The position numbers were made by a program, and so were the translations under genes. From positions 1,674,001 to 1,738,000 of the forward strand of contig NC_089461.1 in NCBI RefSeq assembly GCF_029203305.1: DNA of 64,000 nucleotides. The letters are read 5' to 3'. This DNA is from Yamadazyma tenuis. Its lineage: Eukaryota > Ascomycota > Pichiomycetes > Serinales > Debaryomycetaceae. Shown piece after piece: positions 1 through 8,515 of this stretch. Each line of letters opens with the position of its first letter. Position 1 is the stretch's first letter. The notes below the pieces were generated by a model that was not told where the DNA came from, ran no database searches, and saw only the letters and a program-made list of their open reading frames with translations.

Positions 1-647
1 GAATCGGCTGCAAATGCTGCCGAGTTTCGATACAACTTTGAGTGTGAGACTGACAGGGGAAACTTAGTGTTCCATTCCTTAAGGCCTTCAACGTCAGGAA
101 TTCTGGGTATATCATAGTGGCCACAAGCACTTATCACTGCGTCCACAATATATTCTTGGGTGGTTGTACTGTTGGTTGGTCTTACGGTTACCTTCCATCT
201 TAAATCAGGCAATTGTACCACATCGTCCACACTAACACCATACTCAATGTACTTATCAATGGTTTGAGCAACACCCTGTAAGTATTGGGCCACCTTCTGC
301 CTTTCAGGGTACAAAGGGGTATTAAGGGGCCATTTGAAGTCCAAATACGACATCATTTCGTATGGCACGTTTGTCACCAAATTGTCGTAAACGGCACTAG
401 GCCAATGAAGATTGGAGTCAGGCTGGACTGAAGTATGTGGGTCCAAAGAAGGGACATCAATCGACCCGGAAGCCGGCGTGTGGGTCCACAACCCCCCACC
501 CTGTGGCCTTCTTTCAAATACTCGAATACTGGAGTACTTATCTTCATCTCTAAGAAGGCCTAGAGTTGCACCTACTCCAGCAGCACCACCTCCAATGACT
601 ATAACATCTTTGACTTTTCTAGGAAGTTCGTACGATCCAGAAGTCAT
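1..647 (-). CDS. flavin-containing monooxygenase-like protein, 3' end off the window
   Basis: The reverse strand is open from an ATG at 647 to the left edge, about 215 residues, so only the N-terminal part is present. Residues 16-28 hold an FAD-binding dinucleotide fold, VIVIGGGAAGVGA, followed by an acid-containing strand end (RVFERR). Near residue 200 is VSHSKLY, which resembles the FMO-family signature ending in H-S-x-x-Y. FMO enzymes use NADPH and FAD to oxygenate soft nucleophiles; yeast Fmo1 oxidises thiols such as glutathione and cysteine. That substrate is family knowledge, not visible here. The gene diverges from the TauD-type dioxygenase across 591 bp. It could be another class B flavoprotein monooxygenase; the missing C-terminus would decide. 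Confidence 0.8.
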   Translation of the reverse strand, partial: MTSGSYELPRKVKDVIVIGGGAAGVGATLGLLRDEDKYSSIRVFERRPQGGGLWTHTPASGSIDVPSLDPHTSVQPDSNLHWPSAVYDNLVTNVPYEMMSYLDFKWPLNTPLYPERQKVAQYLQGVAQTIDKYIEYGVSVDDVVQLPDLRWKVTVRPTNSTTTQEYIVDAVISACGHYDIPRIPDVEGLKEWNTKFPLSVSHSKLYRNSAAFAAD

Positions 648-1238
648 CGTTGGAGGTGAAAAAAAAGCAGATCAGGGGTTTTAAGTGTATCGGCATTACT
701 GAGTCTGTGGCTGTTAAAGTTAATGTGTGAGAGTGTGAGGGCCGATTAGCAATGAGATGCCACAGGTTGCGCATACACGAAAATAAACCGGGTTATCTAA
801 TAATTTGCATACAGGGGGTTTTAGGGGGGTCCACTTTGATTTTGGAGATCTGGAAGATGTAGTGGGGTGTGGTTCGATCTGTCAGTTGATCCAGCGATTG
901 ATCTGGCTCAAATTCATCACATACTCGTCGAAAAATATATTTGTGTGATAAATCCGGGAAAATCCCAGGGACATCTAGCGTCGCTTCCAGTACCATTTTG
1001 AGACTACCAGTGAGGTCTATATTGCGCCCCTGATATTCAGATCCTGATTTGGCCGTCTATACTTTCCATGTTATCTGGTGATTGTGCCCAATGCCACAGT
1101 TGATGGCTGCGAAAATTGTGGTGGGCCCAAATACTCTATTGCTGTGGGGTAGCCACAATACATTACTAAGCACCCACTACCGTCGACTATAAAACACCAC
1201 TACGTCTTCTTCAATGACGATCAATACATAAAAACAAA
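648..1238. promoter_or_regulatory. divergent promoter with three CTGTGGC/GCCACAG motifs
   Basis: This 591-bp gap separates the FMO-like and TauD-like start codons. The 7-mer CTGTGGC occurs at 705-711, and its complement GCCACAG at 759-765 and 1093-1099. The last copy extends to GCCACAGTT (1093-1101), whose complement AACTGTGGC matches nine bases of the yeast Met31/32 site AAACTGTGGC. A TATAAAA box lies at 1188-1194, 45 bp upstream of the dioxygenase ATG. Control by sulfur limitation is inferred from these motifs and from the two enzymes. No CACGTG (Cbf1) site was seen. A short antisense ORF at 793-996 lies here and looks like chance. Confidence 0.5.
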
Positions 1239-2480
1239 ATGGCCACCACTGCTCAGACCAACGCCGACCTCGATCAAATCGGAAAGATTCTTGCCAAACA
1301 TGGCATCAATGACACCACCAACGACAACAAGATTGTGGTGGACCTCAAGAACGTCAACGGGTACAGACCCGGGTTTGTGGACTCATTGTCAGGCGACGAG
1401 CTTCCGGAACATACCAGAAACAGATTTGCAAAGTACGGGATCGACTTATCCAAGGGATACCCTGAGAGACCAGAAAACATCCCCCACTTCCTCGATGAGG
1501 GATACGCCATCAGAAACCGGGCGAATCCTGATTATGTCGAAAGAGGCCGGAATGCCGACCCCAGCAAGAAAAACTTACTTGGAGCTGCTAAGGAGATCCG
1601 TGAAATCACTCCGTTGATTGGAACGGAAGTAGTGGGTTTACAATTGGGTGACTTGAACGAAAAACAATTGGATGAATTGGCCCTTTTGGTAGCTGAAAGA
1701 GTGGTGGTTGTGTTTAGAAACCAAGACCTTTCTCCCCAGAAGCACTTGGAACTCGGCAAATACTACGGTGAAGTCGAAGAGCACCCATTGGTTGCCCACG
1801 TTCCTGGTCTTCGTGGGGCCACCACCGTGTGGGGGCCTTTCAACCGTGTGGGGCCTTTGATCACCTACAAAAAGGGTCTCCATCAGGGCTGGCACACGGA
1901 CTTGGACCACGAGTTCAGCCCAGCTGCCATCACGCACCTTCACCTCGACTCGATTCCCACTACCGGTGGTGACACCGGATTTGCGTCAGGGTATGGGGCT
2001 TTTGACAAGCTTTCGCAGCCATTGCAACAATTTTTAGAAGGCAAGACCGCGGTGCACAAGTCTGCTCACCGGTACTTGAACAGAGACAATGTTCTTGGGG
2101 CTCCTGAACATATCTTGAGAGAGCACCCCTTGGTAATTACCCATCCGGTCACCGGCTGGAAGTCACTTTTTGTCAACCGGGCCCACACTGTGAAAATTGT
2201 GGGATTGGAAGACTCGGAGTCACAGGTGATTTTGAACTACTTGTTTGACGTGTACGAGAAGAGTTTGGATATCCAAACCCGTGTGAGCTGGCAACCCACC
2301 AAGCCAGGGTTGGGTACTTCTGTTATCTGGGATAACCGTGTCAGTAACCACATTGCAATTCCCGATTACAACGATCAGAATGGTAGACTCAGACACGCAG
2401 TGCGGGTGACGAGCTTGGGAAATGTGCCAAACTATGACAAAAACTCAAAATCGCAGCGGGAGGCGCTTTTTGGTGCTTGA
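1239..2480 (+). CDS. TauD/TfdA-type Fe(II)/2-oxoglutarate dioxygenase (JLP1-like)
   Basis: This 413-residue protein has the TauD-family iron site. The proximal HxD is H219-T-D221 in GWHTD, and the distal His is probably H371 in WDNRVSNHIAI. The 2-oxoglutarate-binding Arg is probably R389 in HAVRVTSLG. The length is that of fungal sulfonate/2OG dioxygenases such as yeast Jlp1, which releases sulfite from alkylsulfonates as a sulfur source. The start is the first ATG, 45 bp after a TATAAAA. The divergent FMO-like gene and the Met31/32-like motifs between them support a sulfur-scavenging role, but related fungal enzymes act on other substrates, so the substrate is not certain. I found no in-frame CTG among roughly 45 leucine codons. 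Confidence 0.9.
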   Translation: MATTAQTNADLDQIGKILAKHGINDTTNDNKIVVDLKNVNGYRPGFVDSLSGDELPEHTRNRFAKYGIDLSKGYPERPENIPHFLDEGYAIRNRANPDYVERGRNADPSKKNLLGAAKEIREITPLIGTEVVGLQLGDLNEKQLDELALLVAERVVVVFRNQDLSPQKHLELGKYYGEVEEHPLVAHVPGLRGATTVWGPFNRVGPLITYKKGLHQGWHTDLDHEFSPAAITHLHLDSIPTTGGDTGFASGYGAFDKLSQPLQQFLEGKTAVHKSAHRYLNRDNVLGAPEHILREHPLVITHPVTGWKSLFVNRAHTVKIVGLEDSESQVILNYLFDVYEKSLDIQTRVSWQPTKPGLGTSVIWDNRVSNHIAIPDYNDQNGRLRHAVRVTSLGNVPNYDKNSKSQREALFGA

Positions 2481-3306
2481 GCGGTATTAGATAAATTTAT
2501 AATCAATTGAGGTATGATTCAGTAGTAGCATGGTGTGAATAGAGCAGTAGGATTATTCGATTTTACAGTAGTAGAATCACATACACAGAAGGTTCAAATG
2601 TGTTGTAAAGCCCTAGAGTTTCGTATAGATGGCGACCATCAACCTTACCCTATTGTTTACTGTTTACCGCCCGCCTAATAGTCGCAGCCACGCCACCTCT
2701 CATCACCACCACTCACCAGCAGCACCCTGTCCACCACTGTGTCCACCACTTACCAGAACCACAAAACCCCACATCCACAAACCCGCACCTATCCACAAAA
2801 CCCCCACCCATGTCCTGTCCTCAAGCACGATCCGATGTGACACACTTATCTGACGCAAAAGCAACCGCACAAAATAAAAGAAAAATAATATAATGCTTCT
2901 CCTGAAATTTTCGTTACTATCCCAATTGACTTCTTCGAGCACGTATTGTTCCCGCCGGGTAAACCTGTAGATTGCTATTCGACCATTTAACGCCTCTATC
3001 GTGTTCAGATCTCTTTCAATAATTTGTACTTATAACTCCCCCTACCTGTCTGTCCTCATTTGCTTTTTTTAGCAATTTAGTAAGGTTAAAACGGGAGTAT
3101 CCGCAGCATATCGTGCATACTAGAGTCGCAGCCCTCAAAACAAAAATAAAGACAAACCCTCTAATTTCACCAGTTTTTCCATCACCAGCTCGTCCACCAA
3201 CTGTGTTTAACAACCACATCCACCCGCCTGATAGAGGCATCCTTCTTCTCCCAGCCCTTCGTTTAGCTGCTATCAACCCCGTCGACGGCCCCCCCATCGA
3301 CTCAAG
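2481..3306. other. intergenic, no gene seen
   Basis: This 826-bp region lies between two same-strand genes. It includes a C/A-rich stretch around 2695-2810 (CACCACCACT-type simple sequence) and the presumed promoter of the next gene. ORFs of 65-93 codons occur on both strands but follow the simple-sequence composition and resemble nothing known. No tRNA or obvious element was seen. Confidence 0.6.
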
Positions 3307-6198
3307 ATGACGACTTCAGGCTTGCTCCAAAAAAACATGGACAGAAGCCGTTCCGTCAGCTCCCACAACTCGACTTCATCGTTGAACACCCTCACCACGC
3401 CCAAGTCCCGCCGGGCCCGGCTCTTGGACGAGTTGTCGGTGCCTACTCCTTCGTTTATGGATAATGATAAGTCCATTAAGCTCATGCTTAAACACTTTAA
3501 GCGCCTCGAACTTGGCCTCAATAAGTTCAACTCCAAGTCCGACGGCATCGCCACCACAAACATCCTCCGCACGGTGCTCTTGCCGTTTTTGCGGTCATCG
3601 TCGTTAAACTCACTTCTTGTGGGCATTTCCACCACCATCGGCTACAAAGTATATAAGAGCTTGGTATCAATTCTCTCATCGATATTGATCAAATGGTGGA
3701 CCTCTTTGCTCAACTCCTTGATCAACTCGCACACGCTCTCGTCCATCGACCGGTCAGCGTACTTGGAGTGCATCTCCCGCATCATCTCGCGCCGGGAGTG
3801 GTTCCACCTCGAGGACGGACTTGTGGACGCCATCACCGTCAAGGCCCATGACGACATTTTGGTGCTCACGTTGGACTACTCTATCTGGAAGTTGGCGTCC
3901 ATTAAGCACTTACCGCTCTCCATCTGTGCATTTGTGGGTAAGGTGTTTGCCTATGGATTTTTCCGACTCGAGGGTGTGAGCAATGCCCTCTTGTTTCTTC
4001 TCAATATCAAACAGCTGGTGTTTGAGGAAAACCGACGGGTGTTTCGGCGACACACCCAGGCGTCACCTGATGATCTCACCCAGCTCTATGCTACTTTTCC
4101 CAAGCACTTGCATTATCTCGTGGGTTTTGACGGGCTCCAGAATAAAGACTTGTCGAAGCACCAGAAGATCTTTCTCAACTGCCTCGTGCCTCCAAAGAAA
4201 GAGGTGCCGGGTATCAAGGACCCCAACGGTCTCTGGGTAGGCCGGTGGCTCAACAGCGACAGCGATATTTTCAACTCGTTTTTGCGTCACTACTTGCACA
4301 TTTTGCATTCCACCTACTCCATCAATAACCCGGTGGTGTCCGATGGGATGTTGCTCAACTCTCCTGGGTTAAACATCATCATGACCCACCTCTTTCAGAT
4401 TCTTCAGATCTCCGTGTCTCGTATCTCCAAGAACAACAGCAATCTCAAGATCAATCAGGACTTCCAGGTGATGCAGAAGCTCTCGAGTTCACCGGCAGCC
4501 ACATCCGCAAAGTCCAATCTTCAGAAACAGAACGACGTGTTTTACAATTCGGTGTTCAAGATCTTCCGAACCCTACGGGATTTGAAGTTCAGCTTGCATT
4601 TGGAGTCTGCCACCTGTGACGACAAGTTCATGAACTCGATGATCGGGTACGTGGAGATGATCCTCAAGAGCTTTGCGCTGCAGATGACCATCTACGAGTT
4701 CAACAAGAGCTCATTGATTCTCAACATCATCTACGAATTTGTCAATAGCTTAGGGGTCATTGACTGGACGTTCTGGTTGAACTGCTGCCACTTGATGATT
4801 GAGAACACCGACCATATCCAGATCTTGTTGAAGAACATTTCGTTTCTATTCAACGTTTGGGACAAAATCCCCGAGATTGTGCCCCAAGTGGGGGCTAACA
4901 CCGGCAACATCAAGTGGTTTTCCGACTGCAACAAGAGCTTCAAGGTAAACTTCATCGGCTGGCTTATCTCCAGCAATATCTGGGAAAAGTTCTTCTTGCA
5001 TTGGAACCCACTTGTGCGAAACTATTATCTCCGACTTTTGATCTGGCAAGTGGTGGGTATCAACAACTTTGAGTCTTCCACCTCCATAGAAATCTCGTTG
5101 GAGATCCAGCACAAGTTGGACCAATCATACGCCACCTTCAACAATTTTTACGCCAAGAACCATGACAAAAACCACTACTTCAAGCCAGATAATCCGGTGA
5201 TCAACCGTAAAATGGCCATTCTTCCCATCACCAAAGATGAGTACTTGTTGAACGAAATCACCAACCAAGGCGATGACGAGGCTGGTGACTTGACCAACTT
5301 GTTCGCTCCAAGCGAATTGAAGAAAACACATCCGTTTGAAATCTTTGATGAAGCCATTTACTCATGTTCCAGCTTACCCAAGGAAGAGGACGAAGACACC
5401 TCCAAACGCTCCAATTCTTTGGTGAACTCCATCGGAAAGATTTTCAAGATGTTGACTGTCGATGATAGCGATATTACCAAAGAAAAGAAGCCTTCAAAGA
5501 TCCGTGAGTTTAGGTCGTCATCCAAATCTGGTTCCTTGACGTCATTGTCGACATACTCGTTGAAGTCTAGGTCTTCCAGTCCCCTGATAATGTCGTATAA
5601 CTCGAGTCCCACGTCGCTCACTGACTTTTCGGAGTCCTCCAGTTCCATCACAACCGTGTCCACGGTCCCCAGTGAGCTGGCCGACCGATTGAAGTCGTTC
5701 ACTCTCCCTCCCGAGATTGTGAGACCCGCCTACAAGTTTGAGCTTGTGCTAGATCAAAACTCCATCCGTGACAAGCACTTTTTAATGGCCAATAAGAACT
5801 ATGTTTTTAGAAACCATGACTATTTCAAGTTACCTCCAACTCCGACTGTTCCTTCTATCTCCATATACTTACAGTCAGACATCTACAAAAAGTTTTATAT
5901 CAGCACTGAAAACTACTTTTTGTTGGTAGACGACAACCAAAAGCTGGTGTTTGAGAACGGACTCTTTGACAGTCTCGACAAGGGCAAGTCCATCAACTAC
6001 ATCAACTTGGGCAAGTCGTTATTCGAATGGAGCCATTTGGTGGAAGAGTTTGAATCGTACTTGATCAACAAGGTGGAAGTGGACCAGTTCAATGAGAATA
6101 TCACCAGCAACCATGAGTTGAATGAACACGATTACTTCCGCAAGATTATCCCGTTGCTCAGTCTTGACTCCAATTCCAAGCCCTTAAATGCTGCTTAG
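3307..6198 (+). CDS. large UPF0592 (DUF1765)-like protein
   Basis: This is a single 963-residue ORF starting with ATG at 3307. The N-terminus (about 1-50) is Ser/Thr/Arg-rich and disordered-looking. A long alpha-helical, Leu-rich body follows (about 55-650). Residues around 315-375 (FLRHYLHILHSTYS, then SPGLNIIMTHLFQIL) resemble the conserved fungal UPF0592/DUF1765 core. Residues about 690-800 are a Ser-rich low-complexity linker, and a more ordered C-terminal block follows (about 810-950). The function of this family is not established. The assignment comes from recalled family features, not an alignment. No signal peptide is evident. The seipin gene converges from downstream, with 129 bp between the stop codons. 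Confidence 0.6.
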   Translation: MTTSGLLQKNMDRSRSVSSHNSTSSLNTLTTPKSRRARLLDELSVPTPSFMDNDKSIKLMLKHFKRLELGLNKFNSKSDGIATTNILRTVLLPFLRSSSLNSLLVGISTTIGYKVYKSLVSILSSILIKWWTSLLNSLINSHTLSSIDRSAYLECISRIISRREWFHLEDGLVDAITVKAHDDILVLTLDYSIWKLASIKHLPLSICAFVGKVFAYGFFRLEGVSNALLFLLNIKQLVFEENRRVFRRHTQASPDDLTQLYATFPKHLHYLVGFDGLQNKDLSKHQKIFLNCLVPPKKEVPGIKDPNGLWVGRWLNSDSDIFNSFLRHYLHILHSTYSINNPVVSDGMLLNSPGLNIIMTHLFQILQISVSRISKNNSNLKINQDFQVMQKLSSSPAATSAKSNLQKQNDVFYNSVFKIFRTLRDLKFSLHLESATCDDKFMNSMIGYVEMILKSFALQMTIYEFNKSSLILNIIYEFVNSLGVIDWTFWLNCCHLMIENTDHIQILLKNISFLFNVWDKIPEIVPQVGANTGNIKWFSDCNKSFKVNFIGWLISSNIWEKFFLHWNPLVRNYYLRLLIWQVVGINNFESSTSIEISLEIQHKLDQSYATFNNFYAKNHDKNHYFKPDNPVINRKMAILPITKDEYLLNEITNQGDDEAGDLTNLFAPSELKKTHPFEIFDEAIYSCSSLPKEEDEDTSKRSNSLVNSIGKIFKMLTVDDSDITKEKKPSKIREFRSSSKSGSLTSLSTYSLKSRSSSPLIMSYNSSPTSLTDFSESSSSITTVSTVPSELADRLKSFTLPPEIVRPAYKFELVLDQNSIRDKHFLMANKNYVFRNHDYFKLPPTPTVPSISIYLQSDIYKKFYISTENYFLLVDDNQKLVFENGLFDSLDKGKSINYINLGKSLFEWSHLVEEFESYLINKVEVDQFNENITSNHELNEHDYFRKIIPLLSLDSNSKPLNAA

Positions 6199-6327
6199 GG
6201 ACCAGCACTAATTCTATCATTTTAGTTCTAAATTTTAATTGTGTACATTAATAGATAATTTGGGTTTTTAGTTGCACATAGATCGTTCAGGTTTTTGGAG
6301 AATCTCAGATTCCTTTTCGACTCAAGA

Positions 6328-7278
6328 TCATTCAGGTTCTTCTTTTATAGACACCAGCTCTCCCTCGGCAACATCTTTAGACTCTTCACTTTTCACAGCA
6401 GACAATTGGTAGTTTTGTAACCATTGCCGCTCGTTCAACACAAATGCAGCATCCTCCTTGCTCAACGTCTCGTGATTGAACTGGGTTTTCGACTCGAACC
6501 TCTTTTTTCTCTTGCTGGTACTATCATCACTGGCAAAGAGGCCAAAAGCTATCACCAAGCTGAAAAACACCGAAAAACTCCAGAATATTAAAACTCCATA
6601 CACAAATGACTGGATGGGATATTTCTGCAAATAGTACCGGAATCCATCCCTCTGCACTGTAAGCTCAAGAAATGTGTTGTCATCGTTCACTATCACGTGT
6701 CCCTCGATCAGAACGTGAACCACATGCTCCTTCAAGTGTTTCACTAGCTCCATGCCCGTCATCTTCAAGTACTCAAACTCAACATTCACATTTTTATTGA
6801 GATTTGAAAGCACCGGACTGACCCAGAATCGAAGATTATATGGAACTACAATGTTGTTGTGGCGGTATATTGACCGAGAATCACAATTCATGATGAAGTT
6901 GGAAGTTTTTATCACGTCAGTACCATCGATTCTGAAAGTACTAGGAAACCGGAACAAGTCATCGGCTCTATTCCTGTTACAGAAAAGTTCAAGCTTCAAA
7001 CTTACCAGATACGCCAATCCCGGGTGTTTGTTGAGTTCGGGAATCCAATGATCTAAAGTCACGTTAGCAATTGAGGAGGCAAAAAAATTACCAGTATTAA
7101 AAAACTGGAGTGGAATCGAGTATGACCCAATTGGTATGAGTATCCGGTGGAAGGTCAAGTACGCCATTACGGAAATTGGTCCTAGGACCATGAAAAGCCA
7201 GAACCCTATGGAAAACACATATAGCCATCTTCTTATTATTGTGAGCAAGTTCTTTCTGTTGAAGAACCACATAACCAT
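6328..7278 (-). CDS. SEI1: seipin (lipid droplet biogenesis, ER)
   Basis: This 316-residue protein has the seipin layout: a short N-terminus, a first membrane segment at about residues 16-40, a long lumenal beta-rich domain at about 45-220, a second membrane segment at about 225-250, and a charged cytosolic tail. Yeast Sei1/Fld1 forms an oligomer at ER-lipid droplet contacts and controls droplet size together with Ldb16. The C-terminal tail is basic and then acidic (SKRKKRFESK, later EESKDVAEGE) and somewhat longer than in S. cerevisiae. The start ATG at 7278 is followed by a second in-frame ATG two codons on. The gene diverges from the amidotransferase-like gene. Confidence 0.85.
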   Translation of the reverse strand: MVMWFFNRKNLLTIIRRWLYVFSIGFWLFMVLGPISVMAYLTFHRILIPIGSYSIPLQFFNTGNFFASSIANVTLDHWIPELNKHPGLAYLVSLKLELFCNRNRADDLFRFPSTFRIDGTDVIKTSNFIMNCDSRSIYRHNNIVVPYNLRFWVSPVLSNLNKNVNVEFEYLKMTGMELVKHLKEHVVHVLIEGHVIVNDDNTFLELTVQRDGFRYYLQKYPIQSFVYGVLIFWSFSVFFSLVIAFGLFASDDSTSKRKKRFESKTQFNHETLSKEDAAFVLNERQWLQNYQLSAVKSEESKDVAEGELVSIKEEPE

Positions 7279-7511
7279 TTATGGACTAAAAGTCAGTCAG
7301 ATTAAACTCAGGTTATTACTTTTGTGTACCAACGCAAAGTCTATCCTGAATTGATGGATCACAATGTTTTCGTGGATACAGGTAAATACCAATTTTGTGC
7401 ACAAGCTCAACTGGGTTTTCCTTATCTGGATTTCGCGCAGGCTGAACCAGGTTTTTCCTCATCAATCCCTACGAGTAAAAGAATCGTGAGACTTTAAGTA
7501 TCCTTGTATTG

Positions 7512-8396
7512 ATGACCACCGATAGTGTCGAGCCTCATATTGCTGTGCTACTTTGTAACCGGCGGGATTCTCGCTTAGTCGACAAGTATGGAGATTTGGG
7601 CGATTTATGTTGTCAGTTGGTACAAAACTCTGGAGTTTCCAAGTTTCCTGGCAAAAAGTATACGGTTTACAGAGAAAGTGACGACCCAAACGAGGACTCC
7701 ATTGAGCTCAGCCGTGTGTACCTCGAGCTCGTGGAGCGTATCGAGAAGAAGTTGGTCAAGGGAATCATTATCAGTGGATCTGTCTCGGATTCTTTTGACA
7801 CCAAATTGTGGATCCAGAGATTAGACGAGTTTTTGAGAACTGTGGTGTTTTCAATTCCTAACTTCCCACTCGTGGGGATATGTTTTGGTCATCAGATCAT
7901 TTGCAAGAATTTAGGCTGCAAAGTGGATAGAAACTTGCCGGAGGTTGGTTGGGAGTGTGGAATTAATACCATCAGTCTTAACCCTGAGATTTTCAGCATC
8001 GAAAATAACGGGTTTTTGGACATTTTGAAGGATAAGGAGATTGGAGTCATAAATGACCACTTGAATTTGCCTGAGATACACAGAGATATCGTGTATGGGT
8101 TACCGGCTGCCCAGAACTCTTATATTAAAGGTACTAATTTTGTATCAATTGGATCTTCTCCCAAATGCTCTATTCAAGGAGTTGTTACGGCTTCAGGCCC
8201 ATTGAGGGTTTTGACTTTCCAAGGCCACCCGGAGTTTTCAACCGAGTTTACGTTGGAGTTGTTAAAGGATATGTATGAGAAGGGAACCATCGAAAAACCT
8301 GTATTTGAGAAATCATGCTACAACACCCAAATTTTGAACAATCAAGGACACTTAATTGCCAAATTGATCTGCAACTTTATCAACTCCTACAACTAA
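7512..8396 (+). CDS. class I glutamine amidotransferase-like protein (YLR126C type)
   Basis: The 294-residue protein carries the class I GATase nucleophile elbow GICFGHQ (Cys near residue 124) and the downstream catalytic His-Glu in FQGHPEFS (about residues 236-243). This is the usual triad order. No synthetase domain is fused, so it belongs to the stand-alone GATase1 group, which includes S. cerevisiae YLR126C. That group has suggested links to metal homeostasis, but its substrate is not defined. I chose the ATG at 7512; the preceding in-frame TTG at 7509 extends the reading frame by one codon and is not needed. The seipin gene is divergent, with 233 bp between the starts. Confidence 0.85.
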   Translation: MTTDSVEPHIAVLLCNRRDSRLVDKYGDLGDLCCQLVQNSGVSKFPGKKYTVYRESDDPNEDSIELSRVYLELVERIEKKLVKGIIISGSVSDSFDTKLWIQRLDEFLRTVVFSIPNFPLVGICFGHQIICKNLGCKVDRNLPEVGWECGINTISLNPEIFSIENNGFLDILKDKEIGVINDHLNLPEIHRDIVYGLPAAQNSYIKGTNFVSIGSSPKCSIQGVVTASGPLRVLTFQGHPEFSTEFTLELLKDMYEKGTIEKPVFEKSCYNTQILNNQGHLIAKLICNFINSYN

Positions 8397-8515
8397 CTCA
8401 CGAATGTCTACTTTCATTTTGTCATTATTTCATAGAATTAGCTTATACAACTTATAAACATAAAGAGTTTCTAGTATAAGTGTGCTTGTGGATATGTTTC
8501 GGGTAGAAAGGTCCA

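Noticed and set aside
869..895. GGTTCGATC tRNA B-box-like sequence
   Set aside because: No matching A box or cloverleaf could be folded around it.
2629..2853. 74-codon plus-strand ORF with His/Pro-rich composition
   Set aside because: It follows from CACCAC simple sequence; the antisense frame is open as well, and nothing is conserved-looking.
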